DNA of 64,000 bases from Cannabis sativa. Taxonomy: Eukaryota; Streptophyta; Magnoliopsida; Rosales; Cannabaceae. The stretch lies in assembly GCF_029168945.1 (NCBI RefSeq), contig NC_083604.1, positions 63,194,211-63,258,210 on the forward strand. Direction: 5' to 3'. The notes beneath the pieces are model-generated. The model was not told the origin of the DNA. It saw only the letters and a list, made by a program, of their open reading frames with translations, and made no database searches. A program made the position numbers and the translations under genes. Shown piece by piece: positions 1 through 11,587 of the stretch; position 1 is the stretch's first letter, and every line of letters begins with the position of its first letter.

Positions 1-42
1 AGAGGTCACATCAGGCCAAGATGCTACAAACTCCGAACTTAC

Positions 43-1437
43 TTGACAAACATTATCAATAAGAAATCTGGCCAGGGTAACTTTCCTTTTGCTCCTCAAC
101 ATGGACCTAAGAAGAAGAGAAAATCCAAACGTGAAAATCTGGCTCTTGTTCCCCATACCTCCTTGTCGGCTATGAAAGATAACTGCTGGTATTTCGATAG
201 TGGATGCTCACGACACATGACAGGTTCCCGCAATGATCTTCGTAACTTTCATTCATCCAAAGAAGGTATTGTCACCTTTAGTGATGGAAATAAATGGGAG
301 ATAATGGGGCAGGGTGATCTGGATCTCTCAGATGTTTTCCCTCTGACTAGAGTGTTATTTGTAAAAGGACTGAAAGCAAACCTAATTAGCATCAGCCAAC
401 TGTGTGATGCTAACTATGATGTGAGCTTCACCAAGACTCAATGCTTAGTCTCATCTGGAGGGAAATCAGTTCTCACAGGGAACAGAACGGCGGATCACTG
501 CTATGTTCTAACCAATCAAGTGAAATGTCACAGGGTGTTCTTGGATAAACCTGACTTATGGCACTACATACTTGGGCATCTAAACTACAGAGACCTGAAG
601 AAAATTGTCTCCATCAAAGCTTTCCGAGGGATTCTTGAATTTAGATTGGGAAAAGATCGTGTGTGTGGTCCCTGCCAACAAGGTAAACAAATTAAGTCCT
701 CTCATCCTCCTATCAATGCCTTACTTACTTCCAAGGTACTGGAATTATTACATGTTGATCTGATGGGTCCAACGCAAACTGCAAGCATTGCGGGAAAAAG
801 ATATGTGATGGTGTGTGTGGATGACTTCTCAAGATATACTTGGGTAAACTTCCTTAAAGAAAAATCAGACACCGTTGGGGCCTTCTCCTCTCTTTGTCTG
901 CAGCTTCAGAATGAAAAGAATGTCACCATAGGCAAGGTTTATCGGGTCAGAAGCGATCATGGGAAGGAATTTAAAAACGACATATTTGCTCAATTTTGTA
1001 ATAAAATGGGTATTAGCCATGAGTTCTCTGCACCTAAGACTCCACAACAGAATGGGATAGTGGAACGGAAAAATAGAACTCTTTAAGAGATGGCTCGGGT
1101 TATGTTGTGTGCAAAGGGAGTGGCTATCCGATTTTGGGCCGAAGCTGTGAATACTGCATGTTATATTTGCAATCGTGTCCATTTGAGAACTGGTGCATCT
1201 CAAACTCCTTATGAACTGTGGAAAGGCAAGACTCCTAACCTGAGCCATGTACATATATTTGGGTGTACCTATTACATATTGAATGATCGTGATCATCTTG
1301 GAAAATTTGATGCTTGGAGTGATGAAGGAATTTTTCTTGGGTACTCAACTAACAGTCGTGCGTATCGGGTGTACAAAAAACAAACATTCACAGTCATGGA
1401 ATCAATGAATGTAAAGTTTGATGATTTGGAGGTGTAA
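43..1437 (+). pseudogene. pol: SIRE-type pol: protease and integrase region (broken)
   Basis: The first frame (43-1086) begins at the end of gag/protease with the aspartic protease motif in WYFDSGCSRHMTG. A GAG-pre-integrase HHCC zinc finger follows (LWHYILGH, then CGPCQQGK). The integrase core comes next, with catalytic acidic residues in HVDLMGP and RSDHGKEF and the third in PQQNGIVERKNR. A TAA at 1084-1086 interrupts an otherwise continuous frame, which resumes at 1090 and covers the integrase C-terminal part (LWKGKTPNLSHVHIFGC) until a stop at 1435-1437. Integrase would insert the cDNA into host DNA. The stops make this copy non-functional. Family assignment is certain; SIRE lineage is inferred from the downstream ORF and GGGGGAG tract. 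Confidence 0.88.
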
Positions 1438-1551
1438 AACAATGGGTCTGGATCTGGAGAGGAAGATTCTCATGACCCATGTATCCCATCACTCCCTCTG
1501 GCTCCATTCAATCAAGATACACCAGAGATAACTACCTCGTCTGCAAATTCT

Positions 1552-2916
1552 ATGGGAGATGAATCCATCTCAGCTTCTCAGCCTAATAGCAAGGATACAG
1601 TGTCTTCTCCCCACTCTCGATTATATAAGAAAGGTCCACCATCTTGGATACAAAAATCTCATCCTCCCACAATTGTCATTGGGGACCTGAATGCAACTAT
1701 GGTCACTCGTCGCAAAGTGTTAAATGTAATTGCGTTTGCTTGCTATGTGTCCCTGGTAGAACCTCAAAATGTAACTGAGGCTCTTTTGGATGAATTATGG
1801 AATAATGCAATGCAGGATGAAATGGGGCAGTTTAAAAGAAATAAAGTGTGGATCTTAGTTCCTAAACCCGATGGAGTAAACATTATAGGAACCAAATGGC
1901 TCTTCAAGAATAAATCAGATGAGTTCGGGACAGTGGTTCGAAATAAGGCCATGCTAGTGGCACAAGGCTACAATCAAGTTGAAGGGGTCAATTTTGAAGA
2001 AACTTTTGCCTTCGTGGCTAGACTTGAGTCTATTCGGTTACTGTTGGTTGTGGCATGCTTTCTAAAATTCAAGCTTCACGAAATGGATGTCAAAAGTGCC
2101 TTTCTCAATGGATTTCTCCAGGAGGAGGTATATGTGAAATAGCCCAAAGGATTTGAGGACCCAAAGTTCCCTGAGCATGTCTATAAACTCAAGAAAGCTC
2201 TATATGGGCTTCAACAAGCTCTTAGAGCATGGTATGACAGGTTAACCTCATTCCTTCTAGCAAATGGTTTTGCAAGAGGTACTGCTGATAATACTCTCTT
2301 TATTAAACTCTTGCAACCAGGTATCTTTGTAGCTCAAATTTATGTCGATGACATCATCTTTGGGTCTACTTGTGAAAAGGAAGTTGTCAAGTTTGTTGAC
2401 CTCATGACTAGTGAGTTTAAAATGAGTCTTATAGGGGATCTGAGTTTCTTTCTAGGTTTACAGATTAAGAAAACTAATCAGGGTATTTTTATTTCTCAAG
2501 GCAAATATGTTAAGAAAATGCTTGAGAAGTTTGGCTTAGATCACACTAAACACACCCCCACCCCCTTAAGTACTACTACCAAACTTAGCAGACACGAGTC
2601 TGGTGAGTCTGTTGATCCCACCGTATATAGAGGGATGATAGGTAGTCTTCTTTACTTAACATCAAGTCGACCTGATATTTGCTTTAGTGTAGGCCTGTGT
2701 GCTCGATATCAAGCCAATCCCAAAGAGTCTCATCTGTCTGCTGTTAAGCGTATCTTTAAATACCTATCTGGAACCTCAGAATTTGGCTTGTGGTATTCCA
2801 GAGATACCAACATGTCCATTGTTGGATACAGTGATTCCGATTGGGTTGGGAGTCTAGATGATAGGAAAAGTACCACGGGAGGGTGTTTTTACTTAGGAAA
2901 TAATCTTGTGTCGTAG
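1552..2916 (+). pseudogene. pol: SIRE-type pol: reverse transcriptase and RNase H start (broken)
   Basis: Two consecutive frames (1552-2142 and 2311-2916) with intervening sequence in register encode the copia reverse transcriptase. Landmarks are the start of the RVT_2 domain (NKVWILVPKPDGVNIIGTKW), MDVKSAFLNGFLQEEVYVK, the palm catalytic box YVDDIIFGST, and the connection to RNase H (YRGMIGSLLYLTSSRPDI, then GYSDSDWVGSLDDRKSTTGG). A TAG follows VYVK at 2140-2142 where family members read on into a QPxGF motif, so it is a simple nonsense mutation. The second frame closes with TAG at 2914-2916. The catalytic residues survive, but the stops prevent a full polyprotein. Confidence 0.88.
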
Positions 2917-3282
2917 TTAAGCAAAAAACAAAATTCAATTTCCCTTTCCACTGCAGAAGCTGAGTATATTGCAGCTGGAAGCTATTGTACTCAACTAATC
3001 TAGCTTAATAAGATGGTTACTAATTATGGGTTCCCACAACACTCATTGGTCTTATATTGTGATAGTACAAGTGTTATTAACATTTCAGAAAACCTAGTTC
3101 AGCATTCACGTACCAAACATATAAACATACGTTATCATTTTATTAGACATTTGGTTGAATCTAAATTTTTGACTATTACTCATGTGTCTACAGGAGCTCA
3201 ACTTGCTGATCTGTTCACTAAGGCTCTAGATGCGCACACCTTTTCTCATCTTCGCAACTCCATTGGAGTCTGCACTATCTGA
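2917..3282 (+). pseudogene. pol: SIRE-type pol: RNase H C-terminal part
   Basis: After the TAG at 2914 the reading continues with further stops (for example at 3001) and then an open stretch 3013-3282. This carries the end of copia RNase H: YCDSTSVINISENLVQHSRT, a HINIRYHFIR segment and the terminal ADLFTKALDAHTF. RNase H degrades the RNA strand of the RNA-DNA hybrid during reverse transcription. The stop at 3280-3282 (TGA) is in the expected position for the end of pol, so the natural polyprotein terminus is preserved. Confidence 0.85.
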
Positions 3283-4219
3283 TCGTGTGAAAGTTGCATT
3301 TGTCATGAGTCAACTGAAATGTACTATGGTAAGTTGGTCAACTCTATCTGTATTGGGAGGTGATTTGCATGGTTGGGTCTTTTGATTGTCTGTGATTAGG
3401 GTTGAATCCTCAGCTACCCCAGTTGAAAAGGCTACCTTTCTTGGATGCAATGGGAAGAGCTATCCGTGTACCTTTGGGTGTCTAGAAAAGTTTGCTCCTT
3501 TTCGAGTCACTCTCAGAGAAAAATCCAAAGGATGACGGCTACATCTCCCTGAAAGAGTGAAAGCCGCAACTGGTTGGCGAAACTCAGAGAGTGTCAGTTT
3601 GTTTTAAAAAATGGGAAGAAAGTTTTTTAAAAAAAGAGAGAGGTTGTAATCTCTTTTCTCTTCCTTGTTTCTTTGGAGATGAATGAAGTGCCTTGATTAA
3701 CTTCTTGGTGTTTCACATGAGGTCACTTCACACACGAATGGTAGTTAATTGATTCAACCTTGATCATGTGTCAATTGTAGTCCTCTCATGCATCTAATAT
3801 TGCTCCATGTATATAATCAAATTTTTTTGACTGGCTTACCTGTGCTTTCAGTGATGTTAGTTTGTGTAGGTGTCCTTCTACAGATTTTTTTAAGCGTTGT
3901 TCGATTCTGTTGAGCTATTTTTTTTCTCAAGTTGAGTGTATGTATTTCATGTGGTAATTCTCCAATTCTTAGTTTCCAATAATTTTTTACGTATTGTCTA
4001 TCTCGGGTTTGGGTTGTTGTATTTTTACTATTGTTAATGGGCTTGAGCTTCATGATATATAGCTCTAAGGGTGTTTTTGTTTTTTTTCACTAATTGGTAA
4101 TAAATATCTTTTTACCATAATTTGATTTCACCAACCTTGTCAATCAATCTATCCATCTTCTTAAGCCAAGGTCCTCTTCTTCGTGGTCTCCATCTCTGTA
4201 TTGTGCTTACTGTGAAACA
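3283..4219 (+). other. Spacer between pol and the env-position ORF of the SIRE element
   Basis: About 0.9 kb without a credible coding frame. It holds short purine-rich tracts (3601-3660) and T-rich sequence. In SIRE-lineage elements a non-coding spacer commonly precedes the extra ORF and may hold a splice acceptor or internal promoter. I see no feature here that I can name. Confidence 0.5.
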
Positions 4220-5779
4220 ATGGGCAAAAAGGCTGGACGTCTCGTCAAAACTTCTGCATTTTCTGGTGATGGTTCGTCGTCACCCTCGCCAACAGTGGAA
4301 CCTCGTTTGTCTCCCACTAGGTCTGAATCGCCTCCATGCACACCAAACCCAGGTAAGACTTCTTCCTCTCTAAGTCTTCCAAGACGTTTTACACGCTCCT
4401 TGTCCATTCCTTTTGCGTCATCTAAGGATCATCCTCCCCCATCCAACACGTTACCCCACCCTCTCCCTGACTCAGTTACTCATCTCCAACCCCCAAATGA
4501 GAACCTAGTTAGGGAGTTTTATGCCAACCTAGATGAGAGCATTCTAAATAAGAAAAGTCAGTTCATTTATCTTGCTTATATTAGAGGTAACAGGTTTCGG
4601 TTTGCCCCCTCAACCATTAGCTGTGTCCTGAAAATCAAAACCATCACCCATCCCACATTTAATGATGAGTATAAGCCTGAGTTTAAGGATGTAGGTGCTG
4701 AAATTATTGGCAATCCCAACTTTGTTTGGAATGGGAAGGAGTTACCTGTCACAGTTCTCTCAGAGTTTTACAGGGTCGTCCATAAAATTGCTATGTCCAA
4801 CTGGTGGGCAAATTCACATATCTCCACAATCAACTACAACACAGCTCGATTTTTGTATGCTTTAGGCACTGGTGTGAGCATTGATCTTCCAACTATCATG
4901 TAGGATCGTATTATGAGTTCTACCTCAGCCAAGAGTATCAAGCATACCCTGCCTTATCCCAGCTTGATTAATAGAGTGGTTAAACGAGGTTCTCCAGTTG
5001 TTTATGAGCAAGACAAATTGCTGCCAGTCCCAACCATTGGTAAGTCGTTTAATCTTGTGCATAGCAAACCACTTCCACTATCTGTCATGGATGTATCTGC
5101 TGCTAGGGCTTCTCCAATGGAGGACTTACCTTCTGCTCCAACTGCTCCTTCAACTTCTCGAGATGGGGCTAATTCCACTTCCTGGCAAACTCAGTTGATC
5201 ACCTCAGTCACTCATCTGGCCACTTCCTATGCTCGTGATCAACTCAGGCAACGTCGCTTTGAAAAATCAGTCATTGATGTTCTCACTGCTATGGCCAATG
5301 TCCTAAAGGAATCTAAAGCTTCTCCAGCTGTTCATTCTAAGGGGATAGTCTCTAGCTCCTCTGCTGATGGGTCTGACCAGAATAAGGCCTCTCCTGGCCT
5401 TTCTCTATCTCGTGCAGCTATAGATCCATCTACTGAACAAAGTCATCCACAGACTTCTGCAGACCTTCAAGTACCTTTATCTACTGATATTCAAGGTGCT
5501 CAGGTTGTATCTCCATCAGCTGGTCTTGAAAGGGAGATTGATTCATGGTTTGTGCGGATATTGAGGCTGGTATCCAGGGGGAGACTTCGCATACTGCTGT
5601 TGTCCAGGGGGAGCCTTCAAATGTGGCAGCTGTTCAGGGGGAGATTTCCACTATGGCTCAGTCATCTGCTCCTGATGGTGGTGACTCGCGGATTCTTGGT
5701 TCCTGTGCTCCTCTGGTCTCTTATTCCAGCAGTGATTGATTATGATCATCGAGGGGGAGTTATTTTGCCTTTTGGATAA
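4220..5779 (+). pseudogene. Env-position ORF of SIRE element (putative plant transposon protein domain), broken
   Basis: One frame starts with ATG at 4220 (MGKKAGRLVKT) and is open to a TAG at 4901-4903. It then resumes in the same frame to about 5540. There the natural-looking composition moves to another frame (5545-5739, rich in QGE and Ser/Ala/Asp, ending YSSSD), implying a frameshift. The N-terminus is Ser/Pro-rich. The middle (NENLVREFYANL to the LPTIM at the stop) matches what I know of the plant 'putative plant transposon protein' domain found in this position in SIRE/Maximus elements. I see no signal peptide or transmembrane helix, so envelope function is not supported. The role of this ORF in the family is unknown. 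Confidence 0.72.
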
Positions 5780-5888
5780 ACTTTGTACACAGAGTTAATA
5801 TTTTGGGTGTGCTGTGTATTTTCGTATGGTTGTGTATGTCTAAACATTTGTTTGTCTTTAAGTGGTTTGTCGTTGATCATAATTTGCC

Positions 5889-5899
5889 AAGGGGGAGAT
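5889..5899 (+). promoter_or_regulatory. Polypurine tract of SIRE element
   Basis: AAGGGGGAGAT lies directly upstream of the TG that begins the 3' LTR. This is the purine primer used to start plus-strand DNA synthesis. Several similar GGGGGAG motifs occur upstream, at about 5577, 5607, 5637 and 5753. Confidence 0.8.
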
Positions 5900-6693
5900 T
5901 GTAAGTGTCATATCTTTGTATGGCAAATTATGTAAATACTTTTGTTTAGTATTTCTGCTTCAGTATTGTTTTTCTAACATCTTTTCTGTAGTTAGTTGTA
6001 TCTGATTTCACTAAGTTCATTTTAGTGCCATGTCAGCTTTCTACGTGTTTGTTAGTTTGTGCCAACTGTACTTTGCTGGTTGGTTAGTTAGTCAGATTTT
6101 ATTATCTTTAGTATATTTATTCTGTTATGTCTGTTGTTCTAACTAACTCTCTTCGGTTAGAATCATTTTCTTGATTCTTGCTCTGCTAGGGCACAATTTC
6201 TCTTTGTTTTTGTTTTGTTGTTTGCAGAGAGAGATACCAGAGATCTTCCCGAGGTTGAAGATGGAGTTCGAATCTGCTTGATCTGAAGGGAGTTCAGATT
6301 ACTTTGCTGAAGGTGGTTCAGCTGTGTGTATGCTAAGTGTTCTTGTGTATAGAGATCTAAATGAATTTGGATCTCAAAGCTTGAGATTGTTCAAGTGTTA
6401 GGTAACTTTGTATAAAAGTCAATTTAGATTACATTGTTTGATTTGAAGAATCAGAACTGGAATTTGTAATTGAATTGATTGTATAGTGAAAGTTACTGTA
6501 CCCGGTTCAAGGGAACCCAAGCACTACTCGGTTGGAATGCGTTTCCAATGCAGAGGAAGCTTGTAAATTCTGTGTTCTTTGATTTTAAATTCTGTTCATA
6601 ACATAGAATTAATCTGTTGAGAATTATCAATTAGAACTTGTAGTAATTAGGACTTTCAGAACTAATAGTTTGTATTCTATAATTCCAATAACA
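5900..6693 (+). repeat. 3' LTR of SIRE-type element
   Basis: The LTR begins TGTAAGTGTCAT immediately after the polypurine tract. It carries a TATAAAA box at about 6411 and ends near ..CCAATAACA. No partner LTR is in the window, so the right edge is set by where LINE-1 homology resumes (about 6697). The roughly 0.8 kb length suits a SIRE-lineage LTR. Confidence 0.7.
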
Positions 6694-7151
6694 ATCATTT
6701 CTATTTTACTAAATTAATCTGGTTCACCAAATTGTTCACATTGCTGAGAAAATTTTCTTCCTGAACCGAGTTATCCTGGCCTTCGATATCCATCTCAAAA
6801 GCCGAACAAGAGAGCAACTAGGAGTCCTTCATTGTAGCTACAATTTCTACAACTCAAGACACCTGCCACTGTAAATACATTTAAAAAAAATATATGCTCC
6901 ATTGTCTCCACTTTATCACCACAAAGAAGACAAGTGTCATCTACTCAGATTTTGAAAGAAGCTAATTTATTCCTTATTTGCAGCCAGTTCTGGACAGCTA
7001 ACCAAGTGATAAAGTTGTGTTTAGGAACATTGTACTGACTCCACACTTCTCGACACCAACTAACCTTATCCTTTTCTTCCATGAGATTTCGATATAGGAC
7101 AAGAGTACCTATATAGTTTAGATAGCTATTAAGGTTTTTATGCTTAATGCT

Positions 7152-7531
7152 TGTTGCATGTTAAATTTATCACGAGAGTAGAAAGTTTGCATGTAATTGA
7201 GATTTGTATATCTGAGAAGACTATAAATTACCTTAGTAAACCTGCTATTACATAGAAATTAACATTAGGAAAATAATCAGATTAGGCCCATAATCAATAG
7301 AAACAATTGAAATCGAAGACCTAGTTTTTATTAACTGTCAATTTTCTTTAATTATTTGCTTCTTATTAGTTTTCTTATTTTAATTTTCTTTCTTAATTTT
7401 TATTTAACCAAATAGAAGTAAAAGTTTAATTTTAACGTACTTAACTACAATCCCTGTAGGATCAACCTCACTCCTGGTGAGTTTACTACTTGTAACGATA
7501 CGTGCACTTGCGTGTGCAAAATATCGCAACA
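7152..7531 (+). repeat. LTR-like insertion (solo LTR remnant) inside LINE-1
   Basis: A 380-bp block interrupts LINE-1 between the conserved C-terminal RT region and zf-RVT. It starts TGTTGC and ends GCAACA, a perfect 6-bp terminal inverted repeat of LTR type. Near its end it holds sequence typical of plant gypsy LTR termini (CCCTGTAGGATCAACCTC, then ACGTGCACTTGCGTG). No 5-bp target duplication is visible (flanks ATGCT and GAAAC). It is most likely a degenerate or internally deleted solo LTR of an Athila/Tat-like gypsy element. Confidence 0.55.
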
Positions 7532-9925
7532 GAAACTCATATCCTTTCTTAATATTATAACCCTTGACTCATTAAGAGATGAAAAGTAGAAATTAACTTG
7601 TATTTTTCTTTAATCTTAACAATCTGCTTCCGATACCAGCTCCTTGAAGTAACAGAGTTATAGTCCCACCAATTATCATCCTTTAAGTAGACACTATGAA
7701 ACCAAAGAACCCATAAGTTGTCTTGCTTTGAGGCAATGGCCCAAACATATTTCCCTAAGGTTGTCGCATTCCTTAAAATAGTGTTTCTGAAACCAAGGTC
7801 GTCTTCTGATTTCTTCTTACACAGTAAATCCCATGCCACATAACCAGGAGAAGAACTTTCAGCAACTCTTTTTCAAAGAAAATCTCGACATATTGAGTTC
7901 ATCTTCTTCAAAATTGCTTTTGGGAGAGCAATAATTTGTGCCCAATATGCATGGATAGTGATTAAGACAGAGTTTATTAATGTGGCTCAACCTGCAAAGG
8001 AGATATTCCTTCTGCCTCAAACCCTTATTTTTTGAATCATTTTCTCAACAATCCCATCACATTCAACTGTTGTACGTCTCCTTGCACAGATTAGGATACC
8101 TAGATAATTGAATGCTAGCTCACTCTTTGTAAAACAAAACACATCTATAACTCTTTAGACTTCTAACACCTCCATCCCGCAACAATAGAATGCAGACTCT
8201 TGATCACTAGGCTGTAAGCCATACAAAATGGAGAATAGTTTCAAACCTTGCAAAAGGTAGTAAATGGACTTAAAGTCTCCATATAAATGATTAAGCTTTA
8301 ACTCCAAACACCTATCATGAAACTTAAAGTCTTCTTTGAGCCCCATTTTGCAAGAATCCTAGAAAGGTACTCCATGCATAATACAAAAATCAAGGGTGAC
8401 ATAGGATCACCCTATCATAGTCCCTTTATAGCTGCAAAGAAACCATGTATTAAACCATTAAATAAAATACAGTATAGTAGATTTCAAATGCAAATCATTA
8501 ATAGCTAAATAAATCTTCTCGGGAAGTTAAGAGCCAGTAACATTTTTTCGATAAAATCCCATTCTAGTGTATCATACGCTTTTCTTAACTCAATTTTAAT
8601 CGTATTATTTTCCCTCATTGATTTCCGACCATAGTGTTTGACAAGATCTTCACAAACCATTATGTTATAAGCAATGAATCTACCTTGAACAAAGCAACTT
8701 TGGTTTTGAGCTACCAGGTCTGGTAATACCATTCTTAATCTAGAACAAATCATCTTCGTTGCAATTTTATAAAGTACATTGCAACAAACTATAAGTTTGA
8801 AATCACTTACACTATCAGGGCATTTTACTTTCAGGATTAATGTTAGTGTTGTCGAGTTCAATTCCTTAAGAAGCTTCGCCGAATGCAAGAATGAGAGAAC
8901 AACTTCACAAACCTCATCTTTGATCAACTCCCAATTATTTTGAAAAAAAAATAGCTACTATAACCATCCAATCCCGTTGATTTACCTCCTGGAATGCTAA
9001 ACAAGGCATTTTTAACATCAGCTAAAGTAAAAATTCCTATTTTTGAGTTGAAAGAATTGGCCCCAGCCTCACCGAATTGAGAATCACCGCTTTCCTATTA
9101 GTCATATTAGAACTCAGTAAATCATTGTAGAATTGAAGAAAACCCTCACTAACCTTGCTTGGATCATAAACCCTCTTTCCAATCATAGTTTTAATTGAGA
9201 TAATTTGATTACTAACCCTTCTAGCTATTAAAATTGCATGAAAAAGATTTGTGTTATCATCTCCTTCTTTCAACTAGTGGAGTTTAGCTTTTTCTAAAAA
9301 GAAAGGATAAATAGTAACGGTGGATCTCCAAGTACTTCCCCCTCGTCTCAATTTCCTTCTGACAAAGTTCAACATTCAAAGGTAATTCCTCTTAACATTT
9401 GATCAATAAGTATTGAGCTTGAATATTTGTTTCCTTTATATCCCCAATTTGTTCTTTTTTAAGAGTTTAGAACACCCCTTTTGATTTTTTCAGTTTTCCT
9501 ACCACTTTTTACATTGGTGTCCCTTTGATATCTTCCTTACAACAATGTTCTACTGTTTCTTTATGCCTTCTGCCACATTCAAAAATATTTAATGGGCCTA
9601 TTTCCCCTCTTTATTTTAGGGCACACTATTAGCAACGCCTGAGAGTTATCAAATTGCCACTCCACTAAAAACACCACTTCTGTATTTTCATATTTCCTAA
9701 GTCATTCTTTATTTTCCATAACTCTATCAATCTTTGAATGAATTCTCATTGCAACTCCTTGTGTATTTGTCCAAGTAAAGAAGAAGCCAAAGAATTTTAC
9801 ATCTTCCAGTTTACAACAGTCAACACATTCTTTAAATCCATACGACTTGCTTGGCTTCACTATCTTTCCCACTCTCTCTTCCAACTAAAGAATATCATTA
9901 AATTCGTCCAATACCAGCCACGAAT

Positions 9926-10017
9926 CTTTCATATTAGTTGTTATTCCTTTAAGCTCATACCATTAAACTTTCTTTCATATTAGTTGTTATTCCTTTAAGC
10001 TCATACCATTAAACTTT
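9926..10017. repeat. 46-bp exact tandem duplication in LINE-1 endonuclease
   Basis: The 46-bp unit at 9926-9971 is repeated without change at 9972-10017. The length is not a multiple of three, so the duplication shifts the ORF2 frame between the two endonuclease pieces. Perfect identity implies it is recent compared with the rest of the LINE decay. Confidence 0.9.
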
Positions 10018-10384
10018 CCTTCCCACTTTGTCATTGAAGGCATAAACATAAGTAACAAAAAAGTAATCTATTTGTCTTTCCGGCCACACTTGTAAATGCA
10101 TCATTTGACTTGAGCATTGCAAGATATTAACCAAAAATATAACCAAATTGTAGCTAAATATTATTCTTCCATCTTTATGCCACGCCCCATTTGTTGAAAA
10201 ACACCATCCCATGAACATGTTATTATAAACCATGCCCATATTTTTTTTCTTTATTCTTATCATTAGCAGCCCCACCAGCCCCACTCAAAAATTTGAGATC
10301 AATTTCTTAACCTCAAATTGTGTTATTTTGGTTGTTGAGACCCCTCACATTCCAACTGAGGATCCTATCTATGAGGGATAGGAG

Positions 10385-11569
10385 GAACTCCCCCTCCCTC
10401 ACTAATTTTCATGAGCCCTATGTCTTCTTTATCAACCTCCTTCAAACATTTCCCTGGCCCTCCAAGAACTTGAAAAGTGTTTCCTGTTGTTGTTATAGGA
10501 GGCATTGTTGTAACAACCTTTCCACCTTTTATCACCTTTTGGAAGCCTTATTCATCAAATACTACATTCTTCCCTTTTTGCTCAGGCACATTCATGTTAA
10601 CTGTGTTTTTTGCTACCCATATCTTATTAGTCTATACTTTTTTATAGTCTTCATTTTTCCTATAAACTGCATAGGTAAGCCCCATTCCTGAACAGTGACC
10701 ACACACCACTGGAAGCCATTCATACTTCACTGTAAGTTCAATATCCTATGATATCTCATTAGTGAATTAGATAGTTTCAAGAAAATCTTAGAACATTTGA
10801 ACATGTACGAAAACCCTCAGGTAGTTAAGACGCTCCTTATTCTTAGTGACTTCATCCAATATCAGAGGGCAACCTAACTGTCCAATAATTTTAAGCAACA
10901 ACCTCTCCTCTAATACCTCAGTTCTAATCCATGTAGCTAGATCCAAGTCGACACTCAACTTATATCTTCCTTATTATAAACCTGATAAGGCTCTTATGGT
11001 TTCATTATAATGGGTTTCTTGTCAAAGAAGAGGTATCCCCCATCAAGAATTTCATCTCTAGTGTTCAATGCCTAAAACAAACAATAAACACCCCTAGTTT
11101 GAGCACTCTAACCTTGCCCACCCCTTTATCTTTTAAAATTCTCCTTACAAAGCTCTCAAAAAGACCAAGAGGGGGATTAGCCCCGAGCACATAACAAACC
11201 ATAAATGATTTCCAGTACATAATTTCTTCTTCCACATCGACCATATCAATCTTAACCATTGGGGCTTTTATTGTCATTAAATATTCCACTCAAATTTTGA
11301 ATAAAATTCGAATGAAAAATTGGTGTAGATTGAATCTTACCAGCATTAACTTGATGTTCACATCATTTAGTTGCTTCCAAAAAGCTCATAAAGTCCGCTT
11401 TAACCCGTTCCTACTGTAACCAAGCTATTGTGGACCTTGGCAAAATCACCTCAGCAACATCTTCAATTGTTCCAACTGGATCAATAGAATCAATCTGCTC
11501 AACCTCCTCGACTTCCCCATCTGAAAAATCCAATGCCTCCACACCAAGAACTTTTGTCATTGATTTCAT
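10385..11569 (-). pseudogene. LINE-1 ORF1 (DUF4283 / zinc-knuckle nucleic-acid-binding protein), broken
   Basis: The start codon is at 11569-11567, opening an acidic N-terminus (short run SDGEVEEVEQIDSID). A region typical of plant LINE ORF1 follows, then the DUF4283 core with the segment 11289-11065 ([20 protein letters not shown], then [12 protein letters not shown]). A degraded zinc knuckle occurs around 10735-10680 (YEWLPVVCGHCSGMG, with the later Cys lost). ORF1 proteins bind LINE RNA in the ribonucleoprotein. Stops are frequent, so this is a relic. Confidence 0.75.
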
Positions 11570-11587
11570 TTTTAGAAGTTCATATTT

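Larger units (their letters stand above)
1..6693 (+). mobile_element. SIRE-type Ty1/copia retrotransposon, 3' portion, decayed
   Basis: The window opens inside a copia-order element. Reading plus-strand there are protease, integrase, reverse transcriptase and RNase H fragments in the order PR-IN-RT-RH, which defines Ty1/copia. A further ORF then sits where SIRE/Maximus elements carry an env-position gene, followed by a polypurine tract and an LTR. The 5' LTR, gag and target duplication are outside the window. Many stops and frameshifts show it is inactive. The 3' end abuts LINE-1 sequence, so it probably inserted into the 3' end of that LINE. The exact LTR end (about 6693-6697) is inferred because no second LTR is available for comparison. 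Confidence 0.85.
6697..10380 (-). pseudogene. LINE-1 ORF2 (endonuclease-reverse transcriptase), broken
   Basis: The N-terminus near 10370-10330 has the endonuclease opening SWNVRGLNNQN. The endonuclease continues through 10284-10009 (GRIIFSYN, TYVYAFN) and 9884-9702 (FFTWTNTQ, SKIDRVMEN). The reverse transcriptase covers about 9273-8155, with [10 protein letters not shown] and [15 protein letters not shown]. The catalytic FADD box expected after LKLNHL (about 8285) is missing. The C-terminal part 7839-7555 (WDLLCKKKSEDDLGFRN, GKYVWAIA) is followed, beyond the inserted block, by the zf-RVT domain at about 7090-6860 (PKHNFITWLA, CLLCGDKVETMEH). This enzyme normally nicks the target and copies the RNA in place; this copy cannot. 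Confidence 0.85.

Noticed and set aside
4220..5779. A functional retroviral-type envelope gene
   Set aside because: No signal peptide, transmembrane segment or cleavage site is visible, and the ORF is broken; it matches the plant env-position protein of SIRE elements.
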